A program made the translations under genes and the position numbers. The notes beneath the pieces were generated by a model. The model was not told the origin of the DNA, made no database searches, and saw only the letters and a program-made list of their open reading frames with translations. Below, piece by piece: positions 1 through 12,200 of a DNA stretch of 30,339 nucleotides. The stretch's first letter is position 1, and every line of letters begins with the position of its first letter. Source of the stretch: Reticulitermes lucifugus (taxonomy: Eukaryota; Arthropoda; Insecta; Blattodea; Rhinotermitidae); assembly GCA_026260175.1 (NCBI GenBank), contig JAKCWW010006054.1, forward strand, positions 1 through 30,339, written 5' to 3'.

Positions 1-1201
1 TTAGCCCTCTAAAACTGTAAAAAGGGTGCGGATTAGATTCGAGAATATACGGTATATATGGGCCTTTGTGTTCAGAGAAAGTTTTTGACATCGTGGAATG
101 ATTGAGATTGTGTGTGTGTGTGTGTGTCTACTTAGTGACAGCAGCAAAAATGACACTAGTGATGATAGTGGAAAAACCCACACTGCAGAGGAGGTGCACG
201 TATTCACAAAACACGGAAGGAAGGCCAGAAGAGAGGCGAGTTTGATGCTTGAAGTGTAATGTTAGGCTGTGCTTGAAGTTTATTACACAAATCTAAGGTC
301 AGCAAAAATGTCTTAATACACTCACAGGTTAAATTTTTTACTCCTTTATGGTTTGGTTTTTGTAGTATCAAATGTCTTTGCTGCATAAATAAGCATGATA
401 CATTTCTTGAAGATGCATACATGCAACAGGCACAGTGCTGCAAATTCTGAATGAAAGTTCCAAATGAATATGCTGCTAGTGTATCTGACATAGATACAAA
501 AGTGTACCGCCACTAAGATTGAACTAATGTGAGTTTCACGTTAACAGGCTGCTGGTACACCACATGTAAATAAGAAAGTGCATTTCCATAAGGTTTAAAG
601 TTACAGTATCTGTCTCATATAAAGAGGCTGCTAGTGTACCTTGCGTAAATGCAAGCACACTGCTGCAGTGTTTGAAATGATACTAACACAAGTATGAAGA
701 AGCAGATTGTTAGTGCACTTTTTATATAGCAAGCTCCACAGTAATGAAATTAAAGTGGAGCAGTTATAATCAAATTCTATACTCTTTGCTGAATAAGCTT
801 TAAGTTTCTTCTTTTAAATTCCACACTAAATTTGGCAATTTTAGTAAAGTATTGCATTTATTGAAAAACTGTATAAAACTTGCCCACGATATATTTGTAA
901 TCTAAATCTGCATACTTTGCTGATTACATTGTTAACTTATTGCTTTTAAATTTTGCATTTCTTCATATTTAGAGCAATTTTAGTAAAGTACTGCATCTTT
1001 ATGGGAAAATATTTAAATGTAATCCATCTGCACAGTAAGGTCCCTATTAAATGTTTTCTGCCATCAAAGGGTTAAGCAAATGTAACCCCTCATGTATGCA
1101 TTTATGTCCTGCTGCTGGGCATGGAATGGTATTTATGAAAACAAAGAATATATACACTGATAGTAAATGACTGCTACAATTTGGCTAAATTATACATTTG
1201 T

Positions 1202-1415
1202 GAAGACATGAAAATAAAATGCCAGGAATAACTGAAAATTGTATCAGGTGAGATGTTATTGCCAGTTATGAACCACCATTATCTGTCACAAATCTCACCC
1301 GACATTCCCACACAGTGGGTTAAAAAGTAATTGTGAAGAAGTGCCAATAAAACTCCAGGAATGACTGAAAATTGTTTCAGGTAAGACATGTTATCATCCA
1401 TTACGGATCACCATT
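1202..1415. repeat. Imperfect tandem repeat, period about 133 bases
   Basis: Two similar blocks, 1202-1280 and 1335-1415, share motifs such as CAGGAATRACTGAAAATTG followed by TTTCAGGT- or TATCAGGT-like sequence and end in GGATCACCATT or GAACCACCATT. The second block is interrupted at its end by the SINE. Confidence 0.7.
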
Positions 1416-1647
1416 TTTTTTTGTGGTGCAATAGCATAAATCAGGCCTAGGCTGCCTCAATGTTGAGGTTTCTAGATCACACACTATTAGATACACACAC
1501 CTGGTAGGACTCCTCTGAATCAGTGATCAGCTCATCACAACACAAAAGACAAACATCCATGCCCTCAGCAGGATTCGAACCTGGAATCCCAGTATTCAAG
1601 CAGCCACAGACCTACACCTTAGACCATGCAACCAATGGGATTAGTAT
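1416..1647 (-). mobile_element. tRNA-derived SINE
   Basis: On the minus strand the head contains an A-box-like GCATGGTCTAAGG (within 1617-1638) and a canonical B box GGTTCGAATCC (1571-1583 complement), so it derives from a tRNA gene transcribed by RNA polymerase III. The other end is an A-rich tail (T run at 1413-1422). An 11-base target duplication GGAYCACCATT flanks it (1405-1415 and 1648-1658, one mismatch). It lies in the same orientation as VPS35L. Confidence 0.8.
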
Positions 1648-1726
1648 GGACCACCATTACAAATTTTCAGGTCTTCACAGCAGTCATTTTTCAGATTATG
1701 CTCACCTTGTGGATTATTAAACTGCA

Positions 1727-1864
1727 TAGTGATCAAATGTTGTGACATTGCAGAGAAACATACTGACTCCATCATCAGGGTGATCTATCCCTACCTGAAC
1801 CAATTTGGTCAGCTTGAAAGTGGGGGCAGTATGTTCCTCTGAGACATCTGAACATTGATCACTA
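1727..1864. repeat. Imperfect inverted repeat (possible MITE or foldback end)
   Basis: Arms 1727-1765 and 1827-1864 are near-complementary: both start TAGTGATCA and end AACATACTG when read inward, with a few mismatches between. The 61-base spacer has no coding sign. No clear target duplication was seen. Confidence 0.65.
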
Positions 1865-2546
1865 CATGATGTAAAAACCCAAATTTTGACCACTATTTAA
1901 ACAAAGATTATATGAAGAATAACTCTTCACACTTTCACAGTAGGTATTGTATGGATAGTTTTAATATCTTGTAGGCTTGCAGGATGATACCGACATTTTG
2001 TAGGAACCTGCCGCTTCGATGTTTTGTAGTTGAAGTAACTGTGTTCAGGTAGATGTCCACCTCTGAAATGTCCATGTGAACCTAAAAGCCTTCATAGTGT
2101 CAAAACAAAGAAGACTTTTCTGTACTTATCTGAAGTACTGCAGATGGTACAGGTGGAAATACTTCCTTAAAGTTCCTGTCATTTTGCATAACCTTCAGCA
2201 CACTATAACCAACAGCCCAGATAAATGCATGCTACCCATGACTAAACAAGTAACTAGTTCCCACTGTAGTGACAGTGCAAGTGACAGCAGTTGTTGAGAT
2301 TCATAATAGTGTAACCTGACTGTACACTCCTACATCAGTCACATGACTACAGCTACTATATAAGCAGAAGCACAAGACTTCACACTCTTGACTATCATGT
2401 GACATGGGCCCAGGCATGCTGACCAAACACCACGGATTTTATGGAAGTAATCCTACATAATGGGTTAGAGCTCAGTAAAGTAAATACAGCCTCTTGCAAA
2501 TTATTTTTATGATTATCCTAGACTGCTTATTACACACTTCCTTTAC

Positions 2547-2680
2547 CTGTTTCTGAAACTGCTCACTTGTATTCAAGTATCTGAGGTGGGCAAGAATTTC
2601 TTCCAACAAAACAGAACACATCTTGTTGATCTCAGATATGAACTTTGGGTCTGAGCCATAGAGTGTGTCATTGGAATCCA
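2547..2680 (-). CDS. VPS35L: VPS35L coding exon 16 (last in window)
   Basis: It encodes [20 protein letters not shown] and ends EQFQKQ before a GTAAAG donor. Reading through the donor gives a divergent tail and a stop, so the donor is preferred. The family continues with a LGLSFFNS-like segment that I could not find between 1 and 2546. Confidence 0.93.
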
Positions 2681-5600
2681 CTGTAAAAAAAAAAAAAAGT
2701 AAAACATACTACAGAAGCAAGAAGTAAGATGTCAAATTCATGCTGGTACACCAGCATTTGATTGTTATTGTTGTTGTTGTTTATATCTATCCCAAGACAA
2801 TCCCTATTCACCTTGGAAAAATATCTTTAACCCCCAGAAGTCATGGATTTAAATTGGCTGTTACATTTGAACTTTTATCACTTTTGTTTCAGTTGTGAAA
2901 AAGTGCTAGCCTTTTTCACAAGACTTAGACAATCCAAAGAGAACAAAATGTCCCCTGTCAACTGCTTCTTCAGTCTGACAGCTAACATATGGTATCCATA
3001 TACACAGTTATTTCAACCCATATACAACTAACCACTCTAACAAATGTTAGTTGCTTGGATATGTAGCAACCATAAAATGGCCCATCTTGAGTACTTGAAT
3101 ATGAGTGTCATCTAATAAGCAGGGCTAAAGGGTTGGTCATGGCTTGTTTTAAAATAATGCTACAGAAAATGCCTCGAGAAACTGAAAAAATTAGACTAGG
3201 AGGGAAATATACAAAGGCTTCCTAAATGTAGACAAACATACGATTAGCAGAGACTGTTACCTTTCTCAATGTGATAGGGATATCTTTCTTGTGCAGCTGC
3301 TGACAACATATCAAGTACATGCAAGTACACCACACATCGGGCATTACTATTTGGTTCCCATGCATAATGTTGAAGCACATTCAATAGTCCTCGTGTCAGA
3401 TACAGGACACCTTGTTCGGGTGAGTCCTAAAAACACATCAGCAAGTAAATTAACACAATTTCCTATCATGAATAATTGTGGGAGGAAATCATTGGTTACT
3501 GGTTACTATACTTACTGCATTTCTGAAAGTGGTGCTTACTATCTTAATCTGACCCAACTCTTAATTTCTGGCACTTGTATTAAGAAGTTAACAGGTAAAA
3601 TTTTATGAAGATCATGGAGGGTGGTAGCCTTATATGCAGGATTGACATACTCTGGATAAACATGGCATTATGTTTATTTCATGTGCCTTAAGCAAACGAC
3701 ACATAAAGTGTGATTATTAATGTACTATATTTATAAACTGCATTAAGAGACTGGAATTACTAATTGTTATAGAGTAGAATCACTGACCGGTACAACCAGA
3801 AGTGTGGACAGGAAATGGCACAAGTATGAAATCAAATATGGCTCTGAGCTGCGCAGTTTGCCATCCACTTCTATAGTCCGAGGCATTTCTGGTACCAAGC
3901 TTAAAGCAGCCTTGAAACATGCATCCGCTGGAAGTAAATAAAAATAAATGCGTGGCATATAATTTGTGTATCAACTGCTGCTAAACTTCATTCATCGTCA
4001 AATTAACAATTAATAAATAAATAAGAACAAAATTAAAATTAAATTAAATTGTTCCACTGGTATATCAGAAATGAGTTGTTTCCTGAAAACAAAAGTGTAT
4101 TATTCAATGACATTTTCAGTATGGATAAATGGTATATGAATGTTACTGCAAAATTTCAATTATGACACCTTGAATAACCACGGCAACAGTAACAATGAAC
4201 TTGACTGAAATAGGACTTAAAATTTTCATATTCAGTGCCATTATCGACATTGTGTGAAGAGACAAATCACAAGGCCCACATCAGGAACTCATTGCTGTCC
4301 ATGCAGTCCATAGCTTGTCACTTTATTGACTGTGCTATGTACCCTTATGAAAGCATTCATGTTACATCTAAATTGTCACAAACTAAGAAGACCAAGACTG
4401 CAAATAGTGTACTCTGTGACATAATACACAGACTACCATGGCATTCTTACTTTCAAAATGTTACATGGTACACATGTAAATATAATTCCACTTATGCCTA
4501 TAAAAAAAGTACAGCCTTTCATGCAGCAACTTCCACAAAACTCTCAAATTCTAAGCAACATTATGTACAGACCTTTGATACTAAGTTTCAGCCAAGTTGA
4601 ACAATACATGTGGAAAATCTGCACAGAAATTCAATTAAGTATGTTAAGTAAAGTATGGCACAACGTTCATGAAACCCACACTCACTCACTAAATTTTTGT
4701 GGATATCTGTCCTGAATTTTACACAAATCAGGCAAAAAATATGGAAAACATAAACAAAATTTCATTGACGCCCTTAAGTAAAATATAGCCTTCATTGCAT
4801 CGATTTTCATAGAACTCACAACTGCTCAATGGCAATACATGGGGATCTTCTATATCGAATTTCATTCAGATTGGTTAAGAAATGTGGAAAGTATGGATAT
4901 AAGTCCATTTACGCCCTTAAGTAAATTATGACTTCACCAAGCTGATTTTCATGAAACTCATTTGGTCAACAACTTTCGGTAACGAACTTGTACACCAAAT
5001 TAGACAAAAAACTAAGTGGTTTAACCACTGATATTAGGTCACAGATGCATGTGGTCTCCATATAAGGTTTTTTTTTTTCTCTTAATCAAGATTGCCTACA
5101 AATTTAGTGGCCTGTCTTAAATTTACTTTGCACAGACATGAGAAGGCAACCTTGGAAAGAAACAAGGCTAATTTCCTAAATACAAGTCCAACATACTTCA
5201 AGTATTTTGACAATCTGAAGTCATACTGAACAAGGAATAGCTAAATTACAGGTTTTATATAAACTGACCTTGTCCCAAGCATTGGTTGAGCAAAGCTACT
5301 TCTCCTGATAACAGATATAGCTCTAGTCGAGTTAGTACAGATGTGATGGATGGAATTGTAATATAGCAATACGCTGCACAGGCTCGTACAAAGGCTGCTG
5401 TTTTGCGGGTATGATGACCCTTTACTATGCGCCGTGTCTCCACAGACAAACGATTCACACTCTACAAGAATAATATCTTTATGGTAATTCTACTTAATTT
5501 ATAAAAATGACATTAAAATCTCAGATACTCAAACCAAACTCTAGTTGAATTAAATTTGTTTTCATTTTATAATGCTTCGTACTGTGCTGTTATATATTAT

Positions 5601-6183
5601 TTTTCAAACAGTCACACTTATACACACATTTATACTCATGTTGCAATTACCTATGCAACCTGAAAGGAAAACTTTAAAGACACAGCTAATACAGTACATA
5701 TTCTGACAATGTAAAATCAGGTAGTTTAGGACAGACAGTATAGCTATTCTGAAGCATTAACCTGAATAAAATGTGTGGATGACTTTAATTAGTGGTAAAT
5801 TTGTGTCAGTCTGTAGTATCACCACGAACACAGTCACCTTTCAGAGTATTATGCCTAGCTTTCCACGTGGATTCAAAAAAAATCTTGAGGTTTCCTGAGC
5901 ATCTTCCCTGAGTACCACATTATCAATATACTAACCAGAAGTTCTGAGGAGAATTTACAAAGGCAACTTCCTACTGCATATAATTATATTCTTACAGATC
6001 CATTGGCATTAATATTGCTGCCTGATTTTATTATTGTGAAGAACTAATTATTTAAGTGCAGATTCTGTGTGTCAGAACTCACAGTTATTCATCTTCACCA
6101 TGATTGTAAATGTTGACTTACAGGAATACTTTATATGCAGTATATAGGTTTGATTATTATCTATCTACCCCCCCCCCCACACG

Positions 6184-6235
<52 letters not shown>

Positions 6236-9200
6236 CAGACAACAAAAGTCCCTTGTTTACCTGCACTAATTGTGCATGCACAGAATCTAAGTTTGGAAAG
6301 GCTGATCTTGCTTCCACGTAAAAACTCAACTGCTGTTCGAAGTCTCTACCATATTCCACTTTCTTGATGAAACCAGAAATAAGATTCCCAATCTGCCTTT
6401 TCTCATCATCTACGGTTAGTGCACTGTAAGATTTGGAACAAAATTATGAGCCATATGAAACTAATAAAAATGTAGGATACAGATTTCAAAGAACAGCTTC
6501 ATTTATGCTTTTATAACCTAATTTAACATCCACTTATTACAGTATTTAACTATATTGCTACAGAATATAATGATGAATGCAATTATGATATTCTTGATGT
6601 GAGAATGTGGTGTGTTATTTTGTAATGCATACTTCTCTTGGCAAAATTGTAATAGACCAAAGGTGGGGTATGCTTATAGGTCCCATAATTTTAAGATACT
6701 TGGTTTGGTTAGGTTAGTGCTTTACTATGGTACAACATCTTTATGTTGTCCAGCCTGTTGTCCATTTTACTTTTATTGTTATTGTTTATATGGTACAACA
6801 CTTCGCCAACCCATATCTCTCACAAGAGACCTGTAGTGGTAAGACGTTCTTGCTACCTTCTGTACAGCAATGACATTCTAGTGACATTTCAGAGCAACAA
6901 CGTATTAGACATGTCACCATATTCTGAAGGTGTTTTAGAATACCTTCTTAAAATTAATTCAAATTACTCACAATAATGCCCAAAAATGATAATACAATTT
7001 CCATCAAAGTGTACTGCATTCATTGCCCAGTAACAGAATTACTTAAACTTCCAATCACATTTCACAGCTACAATAGCAGCTGTCACTAGAATGGATGGCA
7101 GAAGTCCCACAACCATCAAAGCATGTCAATGAATTATGAAATTTTTAGAACAGAGGTAAAACTTATACTTACTTGACAGAGTCATGCATAACTCTGCAGA
7201 TGAACATAACAGCATTGGTAATAACTGGATCATTGGTTGGTTCTTGTTGAACATTACTTTGAGCGAAAGCATCCATGATATTCTTACACACTTCCACCTT
7301 AATACTTTCCTTTTGGAACAAGTCTAACAAAGGCAAAAATTTGTCCTGAAATCACAAGAAACCAAATTGTAAACGCCACTTCTGGATAACATATCAACTT
7401 GTCTTTTGTTATTTATTTATAGTTCATTTACTGATGGTCATTAATTCGGACTACAGAGCATGAAGTGATTAGATGACAGGAAGAAATATGATGGAATACT
7501 GTCTGAGTTACTGACAGCATCATAAAATAAGCCACCAAAAAAAGTGAATAATGAATTGAAAAATGTGTAGCAAATAGCAGTCACAGACTAATTGAAGATA
7601 TTATTCTGGAATTTGCAAAAGCACAGAAAGTTTCAGACAAGATAGTTGGTGTGTCAGCCATGGTAGGAACTGGGCACTTCCAGAGTATAAGTCAGAAGCA
7701 TTACCACTTGGGCCAGCTTACTCAGTCATCATGTAAAGTGTCACTCAGATCAAAGTCTAACCCTTTCACACTGAACAAAGTTGCCTAATGTTATTGCTGA
7801 TAACATACAAAGCAGTGGTGGCATTTAAATTCTCTTCACTTTCACATTACAACTTGCATTTAATTCTGGCACAAAAAGGGTAACCCGTTTTGCCTGCTCT
7901 TTCTTGACCAAAATGTACCACCTGCACTGTTACGTGTGCAAGATTTCCCCCTACACATTAATGGTTGAGAAAATAATTCATAGTTTATATTCTAACATAA
8001 TTTTAATTCATAATATATAAATGTTAAATTTTCCTTGAAGGCAGGGTTAACACAGACAACCTCTGTTTACAAATCAGCCCTCAAATATGTGTTGTCAGCT
8101 TCGACAACAAACAACACAGGTATTAAAAAACTAAAAATTTTAATGTACTATGAACGCGGAACAATAAAGGATTTCCAGTAACTCAAGTAACTAGATTTTG
8201 TTAACATTAGCAGTATTGTTTCAATTCACTGAGAAATTGGTTTATACAGGCTTATTTAATGAGCATGAGTTAGCTGCCGTGTTCATGTAGCATTAAGTGA
8301 GATGTATGAATGATCATGAAAAATTTGAAATTCCCATAGCCTAGGTGAAAGCATGATTACAGCATGTACCTTGAGGAGGACTTCCAGTTCGCCCGGCTGA
8401 GATGTGAACACAGTACCTCGCAAGCAGATGTCCTATACTGAACTGTTGAATAGCACCAATGTAGTAATTTCATAATTAAGGAAAAACTGTTGTCCTATGT
8501 GGCAATTTTTGGCTTTTTAACGAAATAATTATTACCATAACATTAGTAACCTAACTGCAGTAGAAATGAGATTTTTAACGAAATGCAAAAGGGAAAATCA
8601 GAGAGGATAGCATAACAAGTGAGAACAGTTAGAGGGGCTTTAAAGATAAAAGCCTTGGAAGATAAATTAACAATTATCAGAATAAGATGGTATGGACATG
8701 TTATAAGAAAAATGGCCAAAAGAAGATCAAGCTCAAAATAGTAACAACAGGTTAGGAAAAGGTATCACACAAAAGGAAGGAGGAACACAGGAAGATTACG
8801 AGGAAGAGAAGCTATGGGAAGACAGATACAGATGGAAAGGCATGGTTGCAAGTCAACTCATATAAAAGTGGAAATGTCAGAGGAAAAGGAGGAATAATAA
8901 TAATAATAATAATAATAACTATGAAAGGATGTATGCTATATTCATATAAATAATGTGATTCTTTATTGTACGATAGCATTCACATAACCATTGCACTGAA
9001 CATGCAGTGTGCTATACATTGTACCATACCATGGTAAAGAGTGCTTCAAAATCTTGTGTATGGGTAATCACTTTGTTTACAACAGCCTGCAGTTGTGGAT
9101 AATGATGTTCATACGCTCTTTCTGGAGTCATGTGACGAATGATATCACCAAGGAATGTATTTACTTCACGAGGCTAAAACAAAAATGAAAACAATTAAAA

Positions 9201-12200
9201 AATGTTTTGTTCTGCATAGAATTATAATTTCCAATGGCTTCATATCAACTGTAGGAAACTTAAGTATATGGTACATTACTGCCAACAGTTACTACAAAAG
9301 GACTTTCCTACACACACACAAATAGAGAGTGAAAACTTCGAGGATGTAGCCATTAAAGCTGGCCCTGTACTATGTCTTCTAATATCAATGATAAAGAGTA
9401 ATCTAAGATCAGCAAATACAGTTTTATCTAAAAATATAACATTGTACTACAGTACAAAATAAGTAAACTTGACATTTTACACAGTAATAACAGTTTCCAC
9501 TCATTCTTAATGGAAGCCAAATTAACAAATATAATAATATTAAAAAAATTAAAGCAATGGAAACGGAATTTTCTAAGAAGTGTGAAAGGACATACTAAGT
9601 TGGGTAAAATTAAAACTAAAGATACGCAACGATAATTAATATTTATTCAGTACAGAAAAAGGTAGATGATTACAGTAAAACAGTTAATCTGTCTTAAGAG
9701 AATGGATAATAACAGAGTCTAAATGTTAATATTCTATACAAAGAAAAAGAAGACTACTCAAAAGACAAAAATGAAGTTGGAGAAGATTTGAATCTAATCC
9801 ACTGAACAGAATAGTCCAGTGTAAAGTAGCCTGAAATATGGAAATTATTGGACATATATTAATAAGTCAAACAAAATGCACTTATAATCAGGTTTGCCAA
9901 ATTACCATTATATACCATTATAATCTCCTACATGTTTCAGCCCTTTCTGGGCCATCATCAGGGAGAAAACGGATATAAGAGATCTGTAGCAGCACGATAA
10001 ACATGTACAGTAACATATTGCTTTAAAACATGTAGAATTAAAATTAACAAAAGTGTGTTCAATATTTACACATAAAATCGCAATACAGTATAAAATTTTT
10101 GCATTCAAACATCTACTGTAATTTCTTCACTGTGATTGTGTGAATGCAGTCCCTTAAGTTTGAATTATGATGTATGTTGTCTGAGTGAACACAGATTATA
10201 ATAGTGTGTAATGGTAATATAGCAAACCTGATTATGAGTGCATTTTGTTGGACACATTAATATATATCTAATGCCCAATAAACATGGAAAATATTATGAT
10301 TGGACATAAATCTAAAATGTGTTCTGCTGTGTGTCAGACGGAACTGTCTGTTTCTCCACTTATGCTGTTGGATTAAATGGCTGCATAAGTACAGCGAATA
10401 TCTCTCAAAAGTCCCTCATCATAGATAATCTCTTCTGTTCATATGGAAAGGTCCAAAACAGAAGACTGTGTTATTAGACAAGTGCATAAATTTGAGTCCA
10501 GAATACAGACAGCTTCAAAATACATAATACAACTGATCACACAATTAAAAAAAACTATGTATGAACAATAGTATGCAGGTCAATGTGAAAGAAAGTACGT
10601 GCAAGTAAGACATCTCCAAGGGAATGCTGTTCGACAAGATTTTGTGATTGCCATAGAAAGGTCAGCATTATATATCCTCATAAATGGAAGTAAACAGCAT
10701 GTCTTCCAAGAGTTCTTCCCTATCTTATCTGTCAGCCCACAAAAAATCCACATCTGCACACTCGTGCAGGTCCCTGTCGAGGATGTATGGGGACAGCAGG
10801 AACCAAAGCAGCTTTACCTCTCTACACTTGCAGTAAGCTATAAAATTTATGAAATGTTTCACTAGCTGCAGCTTCATTTTCTAAAAGCATCTACGTTAAA
10901 TGTTACTGACTTCCCAAAAATGTGCATAGCCACAGATACACTTTAAACAATTTTTTAGAACTCAGTGACCTCTATCGAGGAGGCGGGTCACTACCCACAG
11001 TTACGGGAAACATGCCATCAGCAGCAATTTGCAGTGTACCATCAGTGTGATGATGCTGACCTTAATTATGTACAAAGCATTATTTTAAAATGAAAAAAAA
11101 GTCATTTATTGAAGTGATAAAGAATTTAGGACATCTTCATACTGCCTTATATTTCACTCTTCTTAATGCAGAGCCAAAGTGTGTCTATGAATGATCATGA
11201 CAGAACTTACATGGATGTAAGAAACAGATGAAAGTGAACTAAAAGAAAGCTGTAATTTGAAAGTGTGTCTATGTTTACTTGTGAAAGGAATAGTTCCCAA
11301 GTAACTTCCACGTACCGAGAAATGTCTCACAGCAAACTGCACCCACACCTCAGCACAGCTCACATAATGGCCTGCATTAGTCAGGCGACTGACTACACGC
11401 CACACATCATTCAGAACCTGAAGACGATGCTCTGCTGGAGGGTCTGACAATGCCAAACATAGTCCCAGTGTTCGAAATAACAAATACTGTGGGAACCCTG
11501 TATAACAAATGCAACAGGAAACATATCTTACAGCCAAAAAATGCAAGTGTACCTGGCTGCCAGCAGCTAAATGTGTTGGTTATGTTAGTGATAGTACAGT
11601 ACAGTCAGGATCCCTCAACAAATATTACTGGTAACAATATACATACAAAAAATGCGTGATAGAAGTATTAGAGGCATGACTACCTTGGTTTGTGAGTATG
11701 CAAAGTGAACTTCACACTTTTTTACCATGGTTACCCAGTTTCCATGGTTATGACAGGGCTTGGGTTGTGACTGAAAGTGCCATACTTTGTGTCCATGAAA
11801 ACCACATGATTGTATGAGTTACTTAAAACAGCACCACCAGATGGTAGTGGTCAATAGGAAGCAGTCAAGAAGTACCTATGCTTCAGTTGACATTGCAGTG
11901 TCATACTTTGCCAAACACACTGTCTCTTAAAAACTTCTTAAATCCACAGAATAAATATTCGGTGAAACTGTGTAAGTTAGGAAGCAGTTAAGAGGTACCT
12001 ATGCTTTGGTCAGCACTGCATCATCATTCATTTTCCAATGACACCTATCAAGTTGTCCCTTAAGAAATTTTCAAATTCATGGCATGATTATTCAATGAAA
12101 TTGTGACTTCATGGTATGCCTCTAGAGCTATAATATATATGAATGGATCAACTGATGGGTTATCTGTAACAGTCATAACTAGAGACGCTGTTGAGTTGCA

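Larger units (their letters stand above)
1..2546 (-). other. VPS35L intron 16 (5' part), no exon seen
   Basis: I searched the minus strand for the conserved C-terminal VPS35L peptides and found none, so the last coding exon is probably left of the window. The stretch is AT-rich and holds a short TG microsatellite near 107-127, a 133-base period direct repeat, a SINE and an inverted repeat, listed separately. Confidence 0.6.

Noticed and set aside
1571-1640. A functional tRNA gene at the B-box sequence
   Set aside because: No cloverleaf with acceptor pairing; the boxes belong to a SINE with an A-rich tail and target duplication.
2340-2420. TATA-like CTATATAAGC at about 2355 followed by an initiator-like stretch
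   Set aside because: It lies in a VPS35L intron with no gene downstream on the plus strand; could be part of an old repeat but nothing supports a promoter.
1-2546. Possible last exon of VPS35L
   Set aside because: No minus-strand frame resembles the family C-terminus; the exon is taken to be outside the window.
4235-4600. 121-codon plus-strand frame in VPS35L intron 13
   Set aside because: Composition is that of AT-rich intron, no domain or splice context, and it borders a non-coding repeat.
6110-6367. Plus-strand frame with a histidine-threonine run
   Set aside because: It is the (CA)n microsatellite translated, antisense to VPS35L exon 12.
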